A stretch of DNA of 64,000 bases from Bin76 sp963665765 (GTDB lineage: Bacteria; Actinomycetota; Acidimicrobiia; Spongiisociales; ZC4RG35): positions 1,054,001 through 1,118,000 of the forward strand of contig OY762464.1 of the NCBI GenBank assembly GCA_963665765.1. Reading direction: 5' to 3'. The position numbers were made by a program, and so were the translations under genes. Positions 1-10,600 of the stretch are shown here, piece after piece. Position 1 is the stretch's first letter. Each line of letters begins with the position of its first letter. Under the pieces are notes generated by a model. The model saw nothing but the letters and a program-made list of their open reading frames with translations. It ran no database searches and was not told where the DNA came from.

Positions 1-101
1 ACGATGATCGGCAGCACGGTCAACACTCCCTGCAAACCAACCACGGCCGCCAACCCGGGCGAGCATCGCTCGTCGGGCTCGTATCGGATCAATTCATTCA
101 T
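1..101 (-). CDS. NCS2-family nucleobase (xanthine/uracil) permease, N-terminal fragment
   Basis: The reverse strand opens with ATG at 101 and reads MNELIRYEPDERCSPGLAAV, then a hydrophobic stretch that leaves the window. The 'RYxPDERCxPxLAxxxGLQ' start followed by a first membrane segment is the usual N-terminus of NCS2 xanthine/uracil permeases, which import nucleobases by cation symport in the cytoplasmic membrane. Only about 33 residues are visible, so the assignment rests on this N-terminal signature. It lies 138 bases downstream of the phosphopantetheinyl transferase on the same strand, but there is no functional reason to link it to the polyketide genes. Confidence 0.6.
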   Translation of the reverse strand, partial: MNELIRYEPDERCSPGLAAVVGLQGVLTVLPII

Positions 102-239
102 AACGGTTTAGGGGCTCACCATCTTCGGGCCGCCGCGGCCACTCGCATCGCCACAAAGGTAGCCCGAGAGCACCTCAATCGAGCTTTGCATTACAAGTGG
201 GCGTCGGGCCGCGGGTTGGGCCGCGGTGGCCGGTGGTCG

Positions 240-968
240 CTATTGGTAGGCCACCGCCAAAGCCAGTTCCCCGCTCCCCAGGTCTTCCACAGACCAGGAG
301 CCGTTGGACAGATCTGGGCCTCGAAAGACGCCGGTTCGCCCTCCTGCTCGGATTTCGGATGGGACCTGAAACTGTGAGAAATCGGTATGAAGGCCGGTGC
401 CCCAGGCCTTGGCCAGGGCTTCTTTGATCGTCCAGAACCGAAGAAAGGTCTCCAACCACCTTTGGCCGGTGATTGCAGAAAGCACCCGCTGTTCGTCGGG
501 ACCGAACACGGTCTCAACCAGACCGGGCAGGTTGCGGCGGGGACGGCGTTCTTCCACATCCACCCCCACCCTTCCCTGCTCGGACAAGGCGATGGCTCCG
601 TGGGCGCCGCTGTGGCTGATGTTGAAGTGAGTCGAGACCCGACTTCCGCCCACTCGGGCAAAGGGCTTGCCGTACTGCGAGGAGTCAAAAGACAGGTCGC
701 CATTGCGGCAACCCAACTCGTGACACAGGACCATTCGCAGGGCCCCCCGACACAATGCAAACTCCCGCCGAGGCCCCGGATAGTGGAATCGACCCCAACG
801 CCGGCGCTCCTCTTTGGTCAGCCACTCCCACGCATTGGCTTCTCGCCCCACATTGGCGGACAAATCAACCAAAAAGACCTTGACCGGTCCGGCTGATGCA
901 TACAGACGCGGCCAAAGTCCGTCGTTGGAGACCGGCCCCTGGAAGGTTTTACGGCCCACCGCTCTCAT
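240..968 (-). CDS. Sfp-type 4'-phosphopantetheinyl transferase
   Basis: This 242-residue protein has the two hallmark motifs of the Sfp/AcpT superfamily: GVDVEERRP in the middle and FWTIKEALAKAWG in the last third, plus the upstream FNISHSG motif. The Asp and Glu of these motifs bind Mg2+ and coenzyme A. The enzyme moves the phosphopantetheine arm of CoA to a serine on carrier proteins. Its length is normal for the Sfp class and longer than the AcpS type. It follows the discrete ACP and the giant PKS on the same strand, so it most likely activates the PKS-borne ACP (Ser2521) and the stand-alone ACP. Whether it also serves fatty-acid AcpP cannot be told from sequence. Confidence 0.93.
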   Translation of the reverse strand: MRAVGRKTFQGPVSNDGLWPRLYASAGPVKVFLVDLSANVGREANAWEWLTKEERRRWGRFHYPGPRREFALCRGALRMVLCHELGCRNGDLSFDSSQYGKPFARVGGSRVSTHFNISHSGAHGAIALSEQGRVGVDVEERRPRRNLPGLVETVFGPDEQRVLSAITGQRWLETFLRFWTIKEALAKAWGTGLHTDFSQFQVPSEIRAGGRTGVFRGPDLSNGSWSVEDLGSGELALAVAYQ

Positions 969-1363
969 CCGACCTTTCCAGGCAAAGACCTTCCAGTTAG
1001 AAAACTAAGAGGGTGCGCGGGTAGGCGTTGGACGGCCGATCCCGAGGTCGCGAAAAAAGCCTCCCGGCAATGGTTAACTTTGTCTCTTGCCCGGACCCAT
1101 ATTGCTGGGAGTCGAACACCCCCGGTCCTTTCTGACGTCGTTGGATCGTTGCAAGAAGGGGTCATACTTTCTCGGGACACGCTTCCCGCCGACCCTGGCC
1201 AAGCGCATCCCAACCCAGGTGGTGGACGGCGGGGGTGGGCTCCCATCAAGGGACAAATGCTCGGGCCGATTTTCGCGAGAAAACCAATGATTTCGCGACA
1301 AAGCTGCCAGGGGATTCCCCTGCCCGGCGCTGCCTCTTAGGGCGCTGTGGTGAAGTTAGCCGG
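969..1363. other. 395-bp intergenic gap with inverted repeats
   Basis: No convincing gene was found between the phosphopantetheinyl transferase and the discrete ACP. The stretch holds two short perfect inverted repeats. One is TTTTC-GCGA-GAAAA at about 1270-1283. The other is CAGGGG-AT-TCCCCTG at about 1307-1321, which could fold in RNA from either strand but lacks a following T-run. They may mark the end of the PKS-ACP transcript, leaving the transferase to its own promoter; no clear promoter was identified. Confidence 0.4.
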
Positions 1364-1609
1364 CTAGGCCGCTTTGGCATCCAGGAACTGGATGAGCTCC
1401 CGAACCGAATTGATGCTGGCGCACTCCTCCATGCTGACATCAACGTCAAACTCCTGGGCCACCAACTTGGCGAATGCCACAAAGTCCAACGACGAAATTC
1501 CCGAATCCCGCAGACTGGAATCAAGATCCAGCGGACGCCCGAGAGGCCGGCCATCAATCTCTAGGTTTTCATCAACCAGTCGCCTGATCCTTTCCTCTGG
1601 GGAAGACAT
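1364..1609 (-). CDS. Stand-alone acyl carrier protein next to the PKS
   Basis: This 81-residue acidic protein has the four-helix carrier-protein pattern. The phosphopantetheine attachment motif is DSGISSLDFVAF, where the modified serine normally sits in D-S-L and here is the second Ser of 'SSL'. It begins 60 bases downstream of the PKS stop codon on the same strand and is almost certainly co-transcribed. Because the PKS ends in KS-AT* without a carrier domain, this protein is the natural candidate to complete that module in trans. It is distinct from the fatty-acid-type ACP at 32.2 kb, whose motif is DVDSLGVVEL. Confidence 0.88.
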   Translation of the reverse strand: MSSPEERIRRLVDENLEIDGRPLGRPLDLDSSLRDSGISSLDFVAFAKLVAQEFDVDVSMEECASINSVRELIQFLDAKAA

Positions 1610-1669
1610 TGAACACTCCTGCTATTTGGCTGCGCGGTTAACTATAATGAGGCCAAGACCGAACACCCA

Positions 1670-4600
1670 TCAGATCCAATGCCGCCTCCGCTGGAAAGGG
1701 TAACCGGGGAGAGCAATCCGACGGCGGGTCTCACCCGCAAAAAGCCCGGCGAATGAAAGGTCCAGCCCGGCGTGGTAGACCTCCGCCACTGCTCTCAAAA
1801 CGGCACGGTGGGGCCCGGGGGCTTGGGCTTCGGATTCCCGACTCGGCAGGGTGGTAATGACCACCGGTTGAGGCGAGTCCCCCGGCCAAGCCGCACCAAA
1901 CGCGCCGGCCGGCGCCGTGCCCGGTCCGACCTCCACCACCGCATCCACCCCCAGTCCGGCCAAGGTTCTGGCGCAGGAGAAGAAATCGATGGGTTTCCGA
2001 ACTTGAACAGGCCAGTATTCCACATCCAAGATGTCGTCCGCCTCCACCATCCGGCCGGTGACGGGGCTGATCAGAGCAACCGAAGGTGTTGTGACCTCAC
2101 TCCCGAAAAGGCCGACCCCGGGACCCTGCAACCAAGCCCTGCCGTTCATCTCCATCCCAGCTTCCAAGGCGCCCAGAGCCATGGTGAGTCGCAAGCCTTC
2201 ACCCAGACCCAGGACCCCGGCCGCCTCTGCCGCCGCCAGGGCTCCCGGGCCTTCACCCACCACCACATTTGGGCGGATGCCCACGCTTCGCCACAGGGCG
2301 GTCAGGGCACAACCAAGCGCATAGACGGATGGATAAACCCAAGTCGGATCGTTCGACTCCTGCTCGCCACCGCGCCGGTCGAACATGACATCCAGCAGGG
2401 AAACGCCACTCTCTTGCCTGATCATGTCATCACACCGGTCCAATACTGCCCGGATCACCGGTTCGCTCCGATAGAGCTCTTCACACTCGCCCACCCACCG
2501 GGTGTCCCGGCCTGTATAGCAGAATGCAACTCTGGTCGCCACCTCGGGCATCTCCCAATCCGGGATCTGCTCAATGTCGGCCAATGCACGAAGCTCTCCT
2601 TTCAGTTCACCGATATCACCAAACACCAGTGCAGCCCGGTGGGGGAAGTGACTTCGGCCCACCCCGGCCGTCCAAGCCAGATCGGACAGGGGCGGATCGG
2701 AGGCTGTTCCATTCCCATCCTCGAGCCAGGAGAGATAACGAGCCGCCAACGCCCGAAGGGCTGCGGACGACTTCCCCGAGAGCGGCAGCATCCGAGTGGC
2801 GCGCTCTGGCGACCCCTCCAGGGACCGGACGAGGTCCCTGGCCGTCTCCGGAAGGGATACCGGTATCGATTGGGGGGCGCCGGCCGCAAAAGCATTCGAC
2901 GGTGAGCCATAGCCTTCCAACAGAACATGCGCGTTGGTTCCCGAAAGGCCAAACGCGTTTACACCTGCCAGAGGAGGGCGATCGGAACCGGTTGGCCAGC
3001 CCACCTGCCGAGATGGGACCCGCACCGGAATCTGCTCCCATTCGACGTGTGGATTCGGTTTCCGCAGATGCAGATGCTTGGGGATCACTCCCTGATTCAT
3101 CGACAGCACGGTTTTGATGAAGGCTGCGATCCCGGCCGCCCACTCGATGTGTCCGATATTGGACTTCACCGACCCCACCAACAATGGACGATCCGCCGGG
3201 CGTCCCCGTCCGTAAACCGCGGCCGCCGCGTTCAGTTCGATCGGGTCCCCCAACTGCGAGCCGGTGGCGTGCGCCTCCAAATAGTCGACCCGATGCGGCG
3301 CCACCCCGGCCTGGGCGAGGGCTTCTTCCATAACTCGTTCCTGGGCCGGACCGTTGGGCACCGTCAACCCGGCGCCGGCTCCGTTTTGATTGATCGCCGA
3401 CCCACGGATCACCGCCCAGATGCGGTCGCCGTCGGCTTCCGCATCGCTCAACCTTTTGAGCACCACCATTCCGCAGCCCTCTCCCCGCACATAGCCGTCG
3501 GCCGAGGCGTCGAACGGGGTGCAGCGGCCCGTGGGGGACAACATTCCGACATCCATCATGAATCGGGAAACGGAAGGGGACAGCACCACATTCACCCCCC
3601 CGGCCAGCGCCAGATCCACTTCGCCCCGCTGCAGGCCCACCACCCCTTGATGCACCGCGGCCAGAGACGAAGCGCAGGCCATGTCGATGGGCATGGCCGG
3701 GCCCCGCAGACCGAGCGCGAACGCAACACGACCCACGGCTACGCTGCCGGTGGTTCCCAGGTAGCTGTCCGACCTGCGGCTTTGTTCTATCACGTCCCGG
3801 TATTCGCTGCTGCCTATCCCCGCATACACCCCGGTGCGGCTGTTCCGAAGACTCTCGGGGTCGAATCCCGCATCTTCCAGAGCCTCCCAACTGGTCTCGA
3901 GCAACATTCTCTGCTGGGGATCCATCAATTGCGCCTCGATGGGCGAAATCCGGAAAAACCGCGAGTCGAACTGGTCGATTGCTTCCACAAATGCCCCCCG
4001 TCGGCAGGCGATATCCGAAGCCACGGGGTCCCCAACCACCCCGGCCCACACCCCGCCGTCCCGCCGACCATCGGTCACCGCATCCCCACCGGACTCCAAC
4101 ATCTCCCAAAACGCCGCCAGATCACCGGCGCCGGGAAACCGACCGGCCATGCCAACCACAGCTACTTCGTCGCCTGAGGTTTTCCTGGTTACCAACGCAG
4201 GCGGTACATCGGAATCAGGAGAGATGGAAGGCTGCTCGCGAGCATCCAAGGCGTCACCTAGCTCACCGGCCAGGTGCCGGGCCAAGTCGGCGATGGTCGG
4301 ATGATCGAACACCGCGGTGTTGGAAACCACGTATTCACCCGAGCAGGATCGATTGAGCCGGTTGCGCAGTTCCACTGCCATTAGCGAGTCCATGCCCAGA
4401 TCAAAAAAGCCCATCGTCGCCACAGGGATAGAGGGCAGTCGCAGCACCGCCTGCACCTGCGCCTGTAGGAACTCGACCAACAGATCTTCCCATTGGGCAA
4501 ACGCGGTTTCTCCAAGCCGAATCAGCAGATCGCGCTCTTCATCCCTCTCGCCATCCGTCTCCACTTCGGCAGCCTCTGCCAGCAGATCTTCCAGCAGCGG

Positions 4601-7600
4601 GGGACGCCCTTCGAAATTCTCAGCAAAGACCGGCCAATCCACAGCCGCCACCATGGCGTTGGTCTGATCCTGGCGCACCAGCCGGTCAAAGGCGGCGATT
4701 CCTTGCCGAGGTGGTATCCAACCCGTCCCCGAAGCAGCCAACTGTCGCTCGATCCGCTCCCGTTGCTCCTCGGCTTCGCCCAGACCCGACCAGGCCCCCC
4801 ACGCGATGGACTGTCCCGGCAACCCCAGGGCGCGCCGGTATCCCGCCAGTTGATCCAAAAAGGCATTGGCCGCGGCATGGTTTCCCTGTCCCGCGTTGCC
4901 CAATACCCCGGTCACGCTGGTGAACAGAACAAACAAATCCAAGTCACGGTTCAAGGTCGCCCGGTGCAGATGCCAACCACCCAGCACCTTGGGCCACAAC
5001 ACCAATTGGAATCGGTCCCAGCTCTGATTGTCCAGGGAACCATCGGACAGAACCCCGACGCTGTGGATCACCCCTCCCAGAGGAGGCAGGTCGGTGTTCA
5101 TATGGGCCAGCATGGCATCAACCTCGCCCCGATCAGTTACATCGGCCAACACGATCCGAATGTCGGCGCCGGACCGCCGCAAGGCATTGATAGCCTCCTC
5201 CGCCTCCGGATCGGGTGACCGGCGGCCATTCAAGACGATGACTCCGGCGCCGTTCTCCGCCAGCCAACCGGCCACTTCGCATCCGATGCCGCCCAATCCT
5301 CCCGTCACCAGGTAGGACCGGTCGGATCGCAACCGGCCTTGCATGAGAGGAGGCATCACCATCACGTTCTTGCCGATGTGGCGGGCCGACCGCATGAACT
5401 CCATGGCCGATTTCACCTCGGCAATAGGCCATTTGGTATGCACCAACGGCGCCAGCCCCCCACAGGACACCCTCTCCATCACCCGCCGAAGGGACCCACC
5501 GGCCTTCGCCGGGTCGTGCCGTTTCAGCTGATCCACTTCCAGGATGTAGTAGGTAACATCAGGCCGTCGAGCCGCCATCTCCTGAGGGTCCCAGATGTCC
5601 CGGCGACCCATTTCCACAAAACGGCCACCTTCTTCCAGGCAGGACAAACTCGCCTCTATGAAACCAGGGCCGGTCAGGCTGTTCAACACCACGCTCACGC
5701 CCGCTCCCCCGGTGGCGGCGAGGATGTCCCTGCCGAAATCGGTGTCCCGGCTGTTGAATACATGCTCAATGCCCAGTTCCCGCAGATAGTCATGTTTGGG
5801 GACGCCGGCCGTGGCAAACACCTCAGCTCCGGCCGCCTGGACGAATTGGACAGCGGCCAAACCAACACCGCCCGAGGCGGTGTGAATAAGTACTCGATCA
5901 CCCGGTTGCAATCCCACCTCGAAAAAGGCCAGTTCCGCAGTGACGAACGCGGTTGGTATGGTGGCCAGGGCTGCGGTAGCCATTTCCTTCGGCGCCCGGG
6001 CCACCATTTCGGCCCTGGTAATCAACTCCGGCCGAAATGATCCGATCGCCAAACCAGCAATTCGATCTCCCACCTCAAAGCCTTCCACCTCAGGTCCGAT
6101 TTCGGTTATCCGACCGCAGAACTCGTCACCCAGCGAAGGATCCATTTGGACAACCCCCATGCCGATCAGCACATCGGAGAAATTGAGGCCGGCCGCTTCC
6201 ACCGCCACCCGGACTTCACCAGATTCGAGCCCGCGGCGGTCGGCCGGCGCCACCTTGAGACCCTCAAGCCCTCCCCCTCCAGGAACCAAACGCCAGTGGG
6301 GATCCCCGGGAAGGTCCAGCCGAGGGGCGCCTGCGCCCATCCTGACCAAACGGGCCGCCAACCGGCGGCCGTCGCGGTGGGCGATGTGAGTCTCGTCGTC
6401 GGGAAACAACAGTTCGTCGACCAAAGTGGTAATGGAATCGGCGCCCTCGGGGTCAAGATCGATCATCCTGGGGTGCAGGTGCCCGGCCTCGCGGGCAATA
6501 GCCTTACCAAAACCCCATAGGGTGGCTCCGGCCAGTTCCGCGACGCTTTCCCGCAGATAATCCCTCGCCAGAGCCAGGGCGCCCCGGGTTACGAAACAGA
6601 CGCCTTGGGACGGAACCAACCCCGAATCCAACAGCCCTTGCATTAGAGCCAGAGCTCCGGCGCCGAAAATCTTGGTGTCCACCGCCATCTCTGCGGTGGT
6701 AGCCCCTGACCCATGACCTTCGATAGCCGCGCAGTGGACGACACCTTTCAAGGGTCCATCATGGGGGAGGTTTTCCAGGATGGACCGCCAAGACTCCCGG
6801 CTGTCCGGTTCGACGGGAACCCGAACTAACCCAGGGTGATCATCAGCGGAGCTTTCCTGGTCAATCTCTTCGGCCACAACCACTGTCTGGTTCAGGGCTA
6901 CCAGTTCCAGCGCCAAATCTTCCCCGACCGCGCACCGCCCGGCGGCCAGAACCCAGACCCCCTTAGACCACTTGACCGCTACCGGACCCCGGGCCAAGAT
7001 GACCCCTGACCCCAAGGGTCCCTGGCTGCCATGGCTTTCACCACCCAGAACCGCCGAGTCCACATAACCGGAGTCGGATAAAGCCCGAAGCCACACCCGA
7101 GGAGAAGCCAGGGCATGGTTCAGGCGGTAGGAGTCCGAAAAGCGCCACCAGCCGTCCAGTTGTCCGAAAGTCATGTCCTGCCAACCGCGGCCACGAAGGC
7201 TTTCTGCGGCCACCAGCACTCCGGACGGCGCCAAGAGTTTTCGGCAATGACCCAGAGTTTCTCCCAAATCACGGGTAGCGTGAAGCACGTTGACCGCAAT
7301 CACCAGGTCATATCCGTGCGACGGAAATCCCTGAGCTTCAGGATCCCGCTCAATGTCCAAAGGCCGGTATTCGATCGGGGCGCCGCTTTCGGCCAAACGT
7401 TTCTCGGCTTCGGCGAAAAATCCCGCCGAAATGTCGGTATACGTGTAGTCGAACCGCCCGGCGGGAAGCTCGGGCAGAACCACCGATGTTCCCGAACCGG
7501 TGCCCGCGCCCACTTCGATGATCCGCAATCGCCGATCTTGGGGCCATTCCGCCACCAAAGCCGCTATCGCGTCGCCCAGCAGACGGTTCGAAGCCCGGGA

Positions 7601-10600
7601 GGCGGGGGCTTGGAAATAAAACTCCGTGGCGCCCGGCCCCTCGCTTCTGAAAAGAATGGAGAGTGGGTCCACCTTTCCTTGCAGCACCCGGTCGAGTGCC
7701 CCGCCGCTTCTTCGCAGCATGCCCAGCTCGTTGGTCCCGTGTGGGTGCAACTCTTCCGCCAGCACAGCGAAGGCTTCCGCGTCTTCCAAAGCCTCATCCG
7801 GCAGGGGGTCTCCGTCCCCCACCTCCACCAAAAAGTCTCCGTCGGACGTCTTGGTCAAGACCCCGGCGTCGATCAGCAAGCGCAACATGCGCCTCAAAAG
7901 GCGGGAATGTTCAGGGATAATTTGCAGACGCTCACCCAGAGCGGCCGGTTCGATTGTTTCTCCCGAACGCCGCCGCCAGCCCAGACTCTCCAGGGCCGCC
8001 AGGGCGTAAGAACGTGACAGCCGTTCCAGGTCCCTTATCAGGACATCACGATCTTCGATCTCCACTCCCTCCCCCAAGAGATATTGGGCGAAGGTATCGG
8101 TGCCTTTGGCCACCGTGGCCGGGCCGGCCAAGGCATCTGCGGGTCGGGCGCTGTCAATCTGTGGCCGGTCCCGCCAGACCATTTCGTACAGAAGATCCTG
8201 TACTCCTTCTGCGGCTGACAGGAACGAGGCCCGGGTGGCCCGCTTCAGAGTTAACCCGTCCAGACCGCCTATTACCTTTCCCCGAAGATCGAAAAACCGC
8301 ATGTCCCCGGTCAAGGTCTCGGGTATTGGAGGTGTTTTGAAACCTTCCACGGCTTGGTCGTCGGGTTTTCTGAAACGGGCATGGCAATAGAAGCGCCCCG
8401 GCAGGGGACGATCCAACCACAGCCGATTCCATCCAAAGGGCAGATAGGTGACCTCTCCGAAAGGCCCTGACAAATCGCGGGCCGCCGAAAGCACCTGAAA
8501 GCACCCGTCCAAAAGCAATGGATGCAACAATGAAGGATGATCCTCCCCCGTTACTCGGAGAACCACTTCGCCAACCGCTTCGCCGGGCGCCGACCACAGA
8601 TTCTCCAAAGAACGGAAAGACCGTCCGAACTCTATTCCCACCGCAGCCTTGGCCCGGTAGTAGCAGGTAAGGTCCCCTGCTTGCAAACGGTTTTTCAACG
8701 CATCCAGATCAACCCTCTCCTCTCGATCCGGTTGCCCGGAGGAAGTGGACAGTTGGCCCTCGGCGTGGAGTATCCAGTCGTCTTCGCCATCCCGTTTGCT
8801 GTATATCTCAAATCGGCGGGGATCTGTCCCTGATACGGCGTCCACCAGCATCTGGACCCGGCATCCCGTTTCAGAGAATTCGTCATCGGGGTTCGGCGCC
8901 GGGAAGACCAAAGGGTTGTGAAGTTGCAAATCTTCCACCATCACTGCGGCATCGTCGGCAAGCACAACCGTGGCGGCCATTGCTCCATACACCGCCCCGG
9001 GCACCAACACCCTGTCGAAAACCTCGTGGTCACTTAACCAGGAAGGGTCCGACGGAAACATCTCCGTCTCGAACATCATCTCGCCGCGAGGAGAATCGTG
9101 TGCGGCGCCCAGCAACGGATGAGCGTCACTTGTCCTCCCCCGCCTGGCGGTTGGCGCCCAATACCGCCGTCGTTGGAAGGGATAGCCCGGAAGCGACACC
9201 TTTTGCCGCTCTTCACCAGAGAACAACCCGGGAAAAGACACGGGTAGCCCCACTTCGTAGGAGCGGGCCACCGCTTCCATGAACGCATCGGCCCGCTCGG
9301 GCTCCGATCCGTCGGACTTGGGACGCAAGAGACTGGGGAAAACCACGGGAGGCTGAAAATTGCGGGGATCCTCCGGCCAGTTCAATGAGACGAGGGGACC
9401 AACAATGGCGTGGGGACCCAGTTCAATAACTGCTTCCACGCCCAATTCAGCCAGCGATTCGACAGACTCGCGGAAAACCACCGGACGCCGTGATTGCCGC
9501 CGCCAATAGGCGCCGTCCAAAAGAAAATCCGACGCCACGGGGCGCCCGGTCATGCTGCTCACCAGCGTCAGACCGGGAGGAGAAATTGCCGCGGTGTCGA
9601 AGAAGCTTCCCAGAGCCGCCAAGGCAGGTTCCACCAGGGCACTGTGGTATGCAGGGCTGGGCGGAAGCCTCCTGACTCTCACTCCCTCCGATTCGAAGCG
9701 ATCTGCAAGGGCCACAACCGCGTCTTTAGAACCACTGATCACCTGGTGGGTCCCATTGTCCACCCCCACGCACAGGTCGGCCCCGGGGTGGGCCTCATTC
9801 CAGTTCGCCACCGCCGCAGCAGACTGCTCGGGCGATGCAAAGACCGCCGCCATTGCCCCGGCTCTTGGCAGGGACCCCATCAACCTTCCTCTCAATGAGG
9901 CAAAACGGAAACCCTCCTCCAAGGTAAGGACGCCGGCGGCATGAGCCGCGGCAATCTCTCCGAGACTGTGCCCCAGCACCACGTCGGGAAAAATGCCAAG
10001 ACTGGCCCACCGTGCGGTCAGGGCGCATTCCAAGGCATATATGGCAGGTTGAGTCCATGCCGGGTCATCGAGATCACTTGTGGCGGTGGCATGACCGAAC
10101 ATGACATCCAAGAGGGAAACGCCGCGCTCTTCCCGCATCAGGGCATCGCAACGCCGCAGAACTGAGCGGGCTACCGGTTCGGTACGGTAAAGGTCCTCTC
10201 CCATGCCCTTCCACTGGCTGCCCTGTCCCGTATAGACAAAGGCGATGGGAACAGAGGGCTTTATTCGGGCGCCGTTTCTCCGGTCGGCCACTTCCGACAA
10301 ACCGGCCTTCAAAGAGCCGAGATCCCGGAAAACCACCCCGGCGCGATGGTCGAAGTGGCTGCGAGCCGAGGCAGCGGTCCAAGCAATGTCCGCCAGGTAG
10401 TCGGCTGCCGCACCGTTGGGACTTCCCTCTTTTTCGCTGATACCCAGCCAACAGAGATAAGACTCGGCCAAATCCTTGAGTGCGGCCTCTGACTTACCGG
10501 ACAGGGGCAGCAGCCGGGCCGGCCGCTTGTCTGGAGCCACTCTCCGGCCTGATACGGAAAACTCCGCGGGCAAGTAAGGGATGATGTGACGCCGAGCTCC

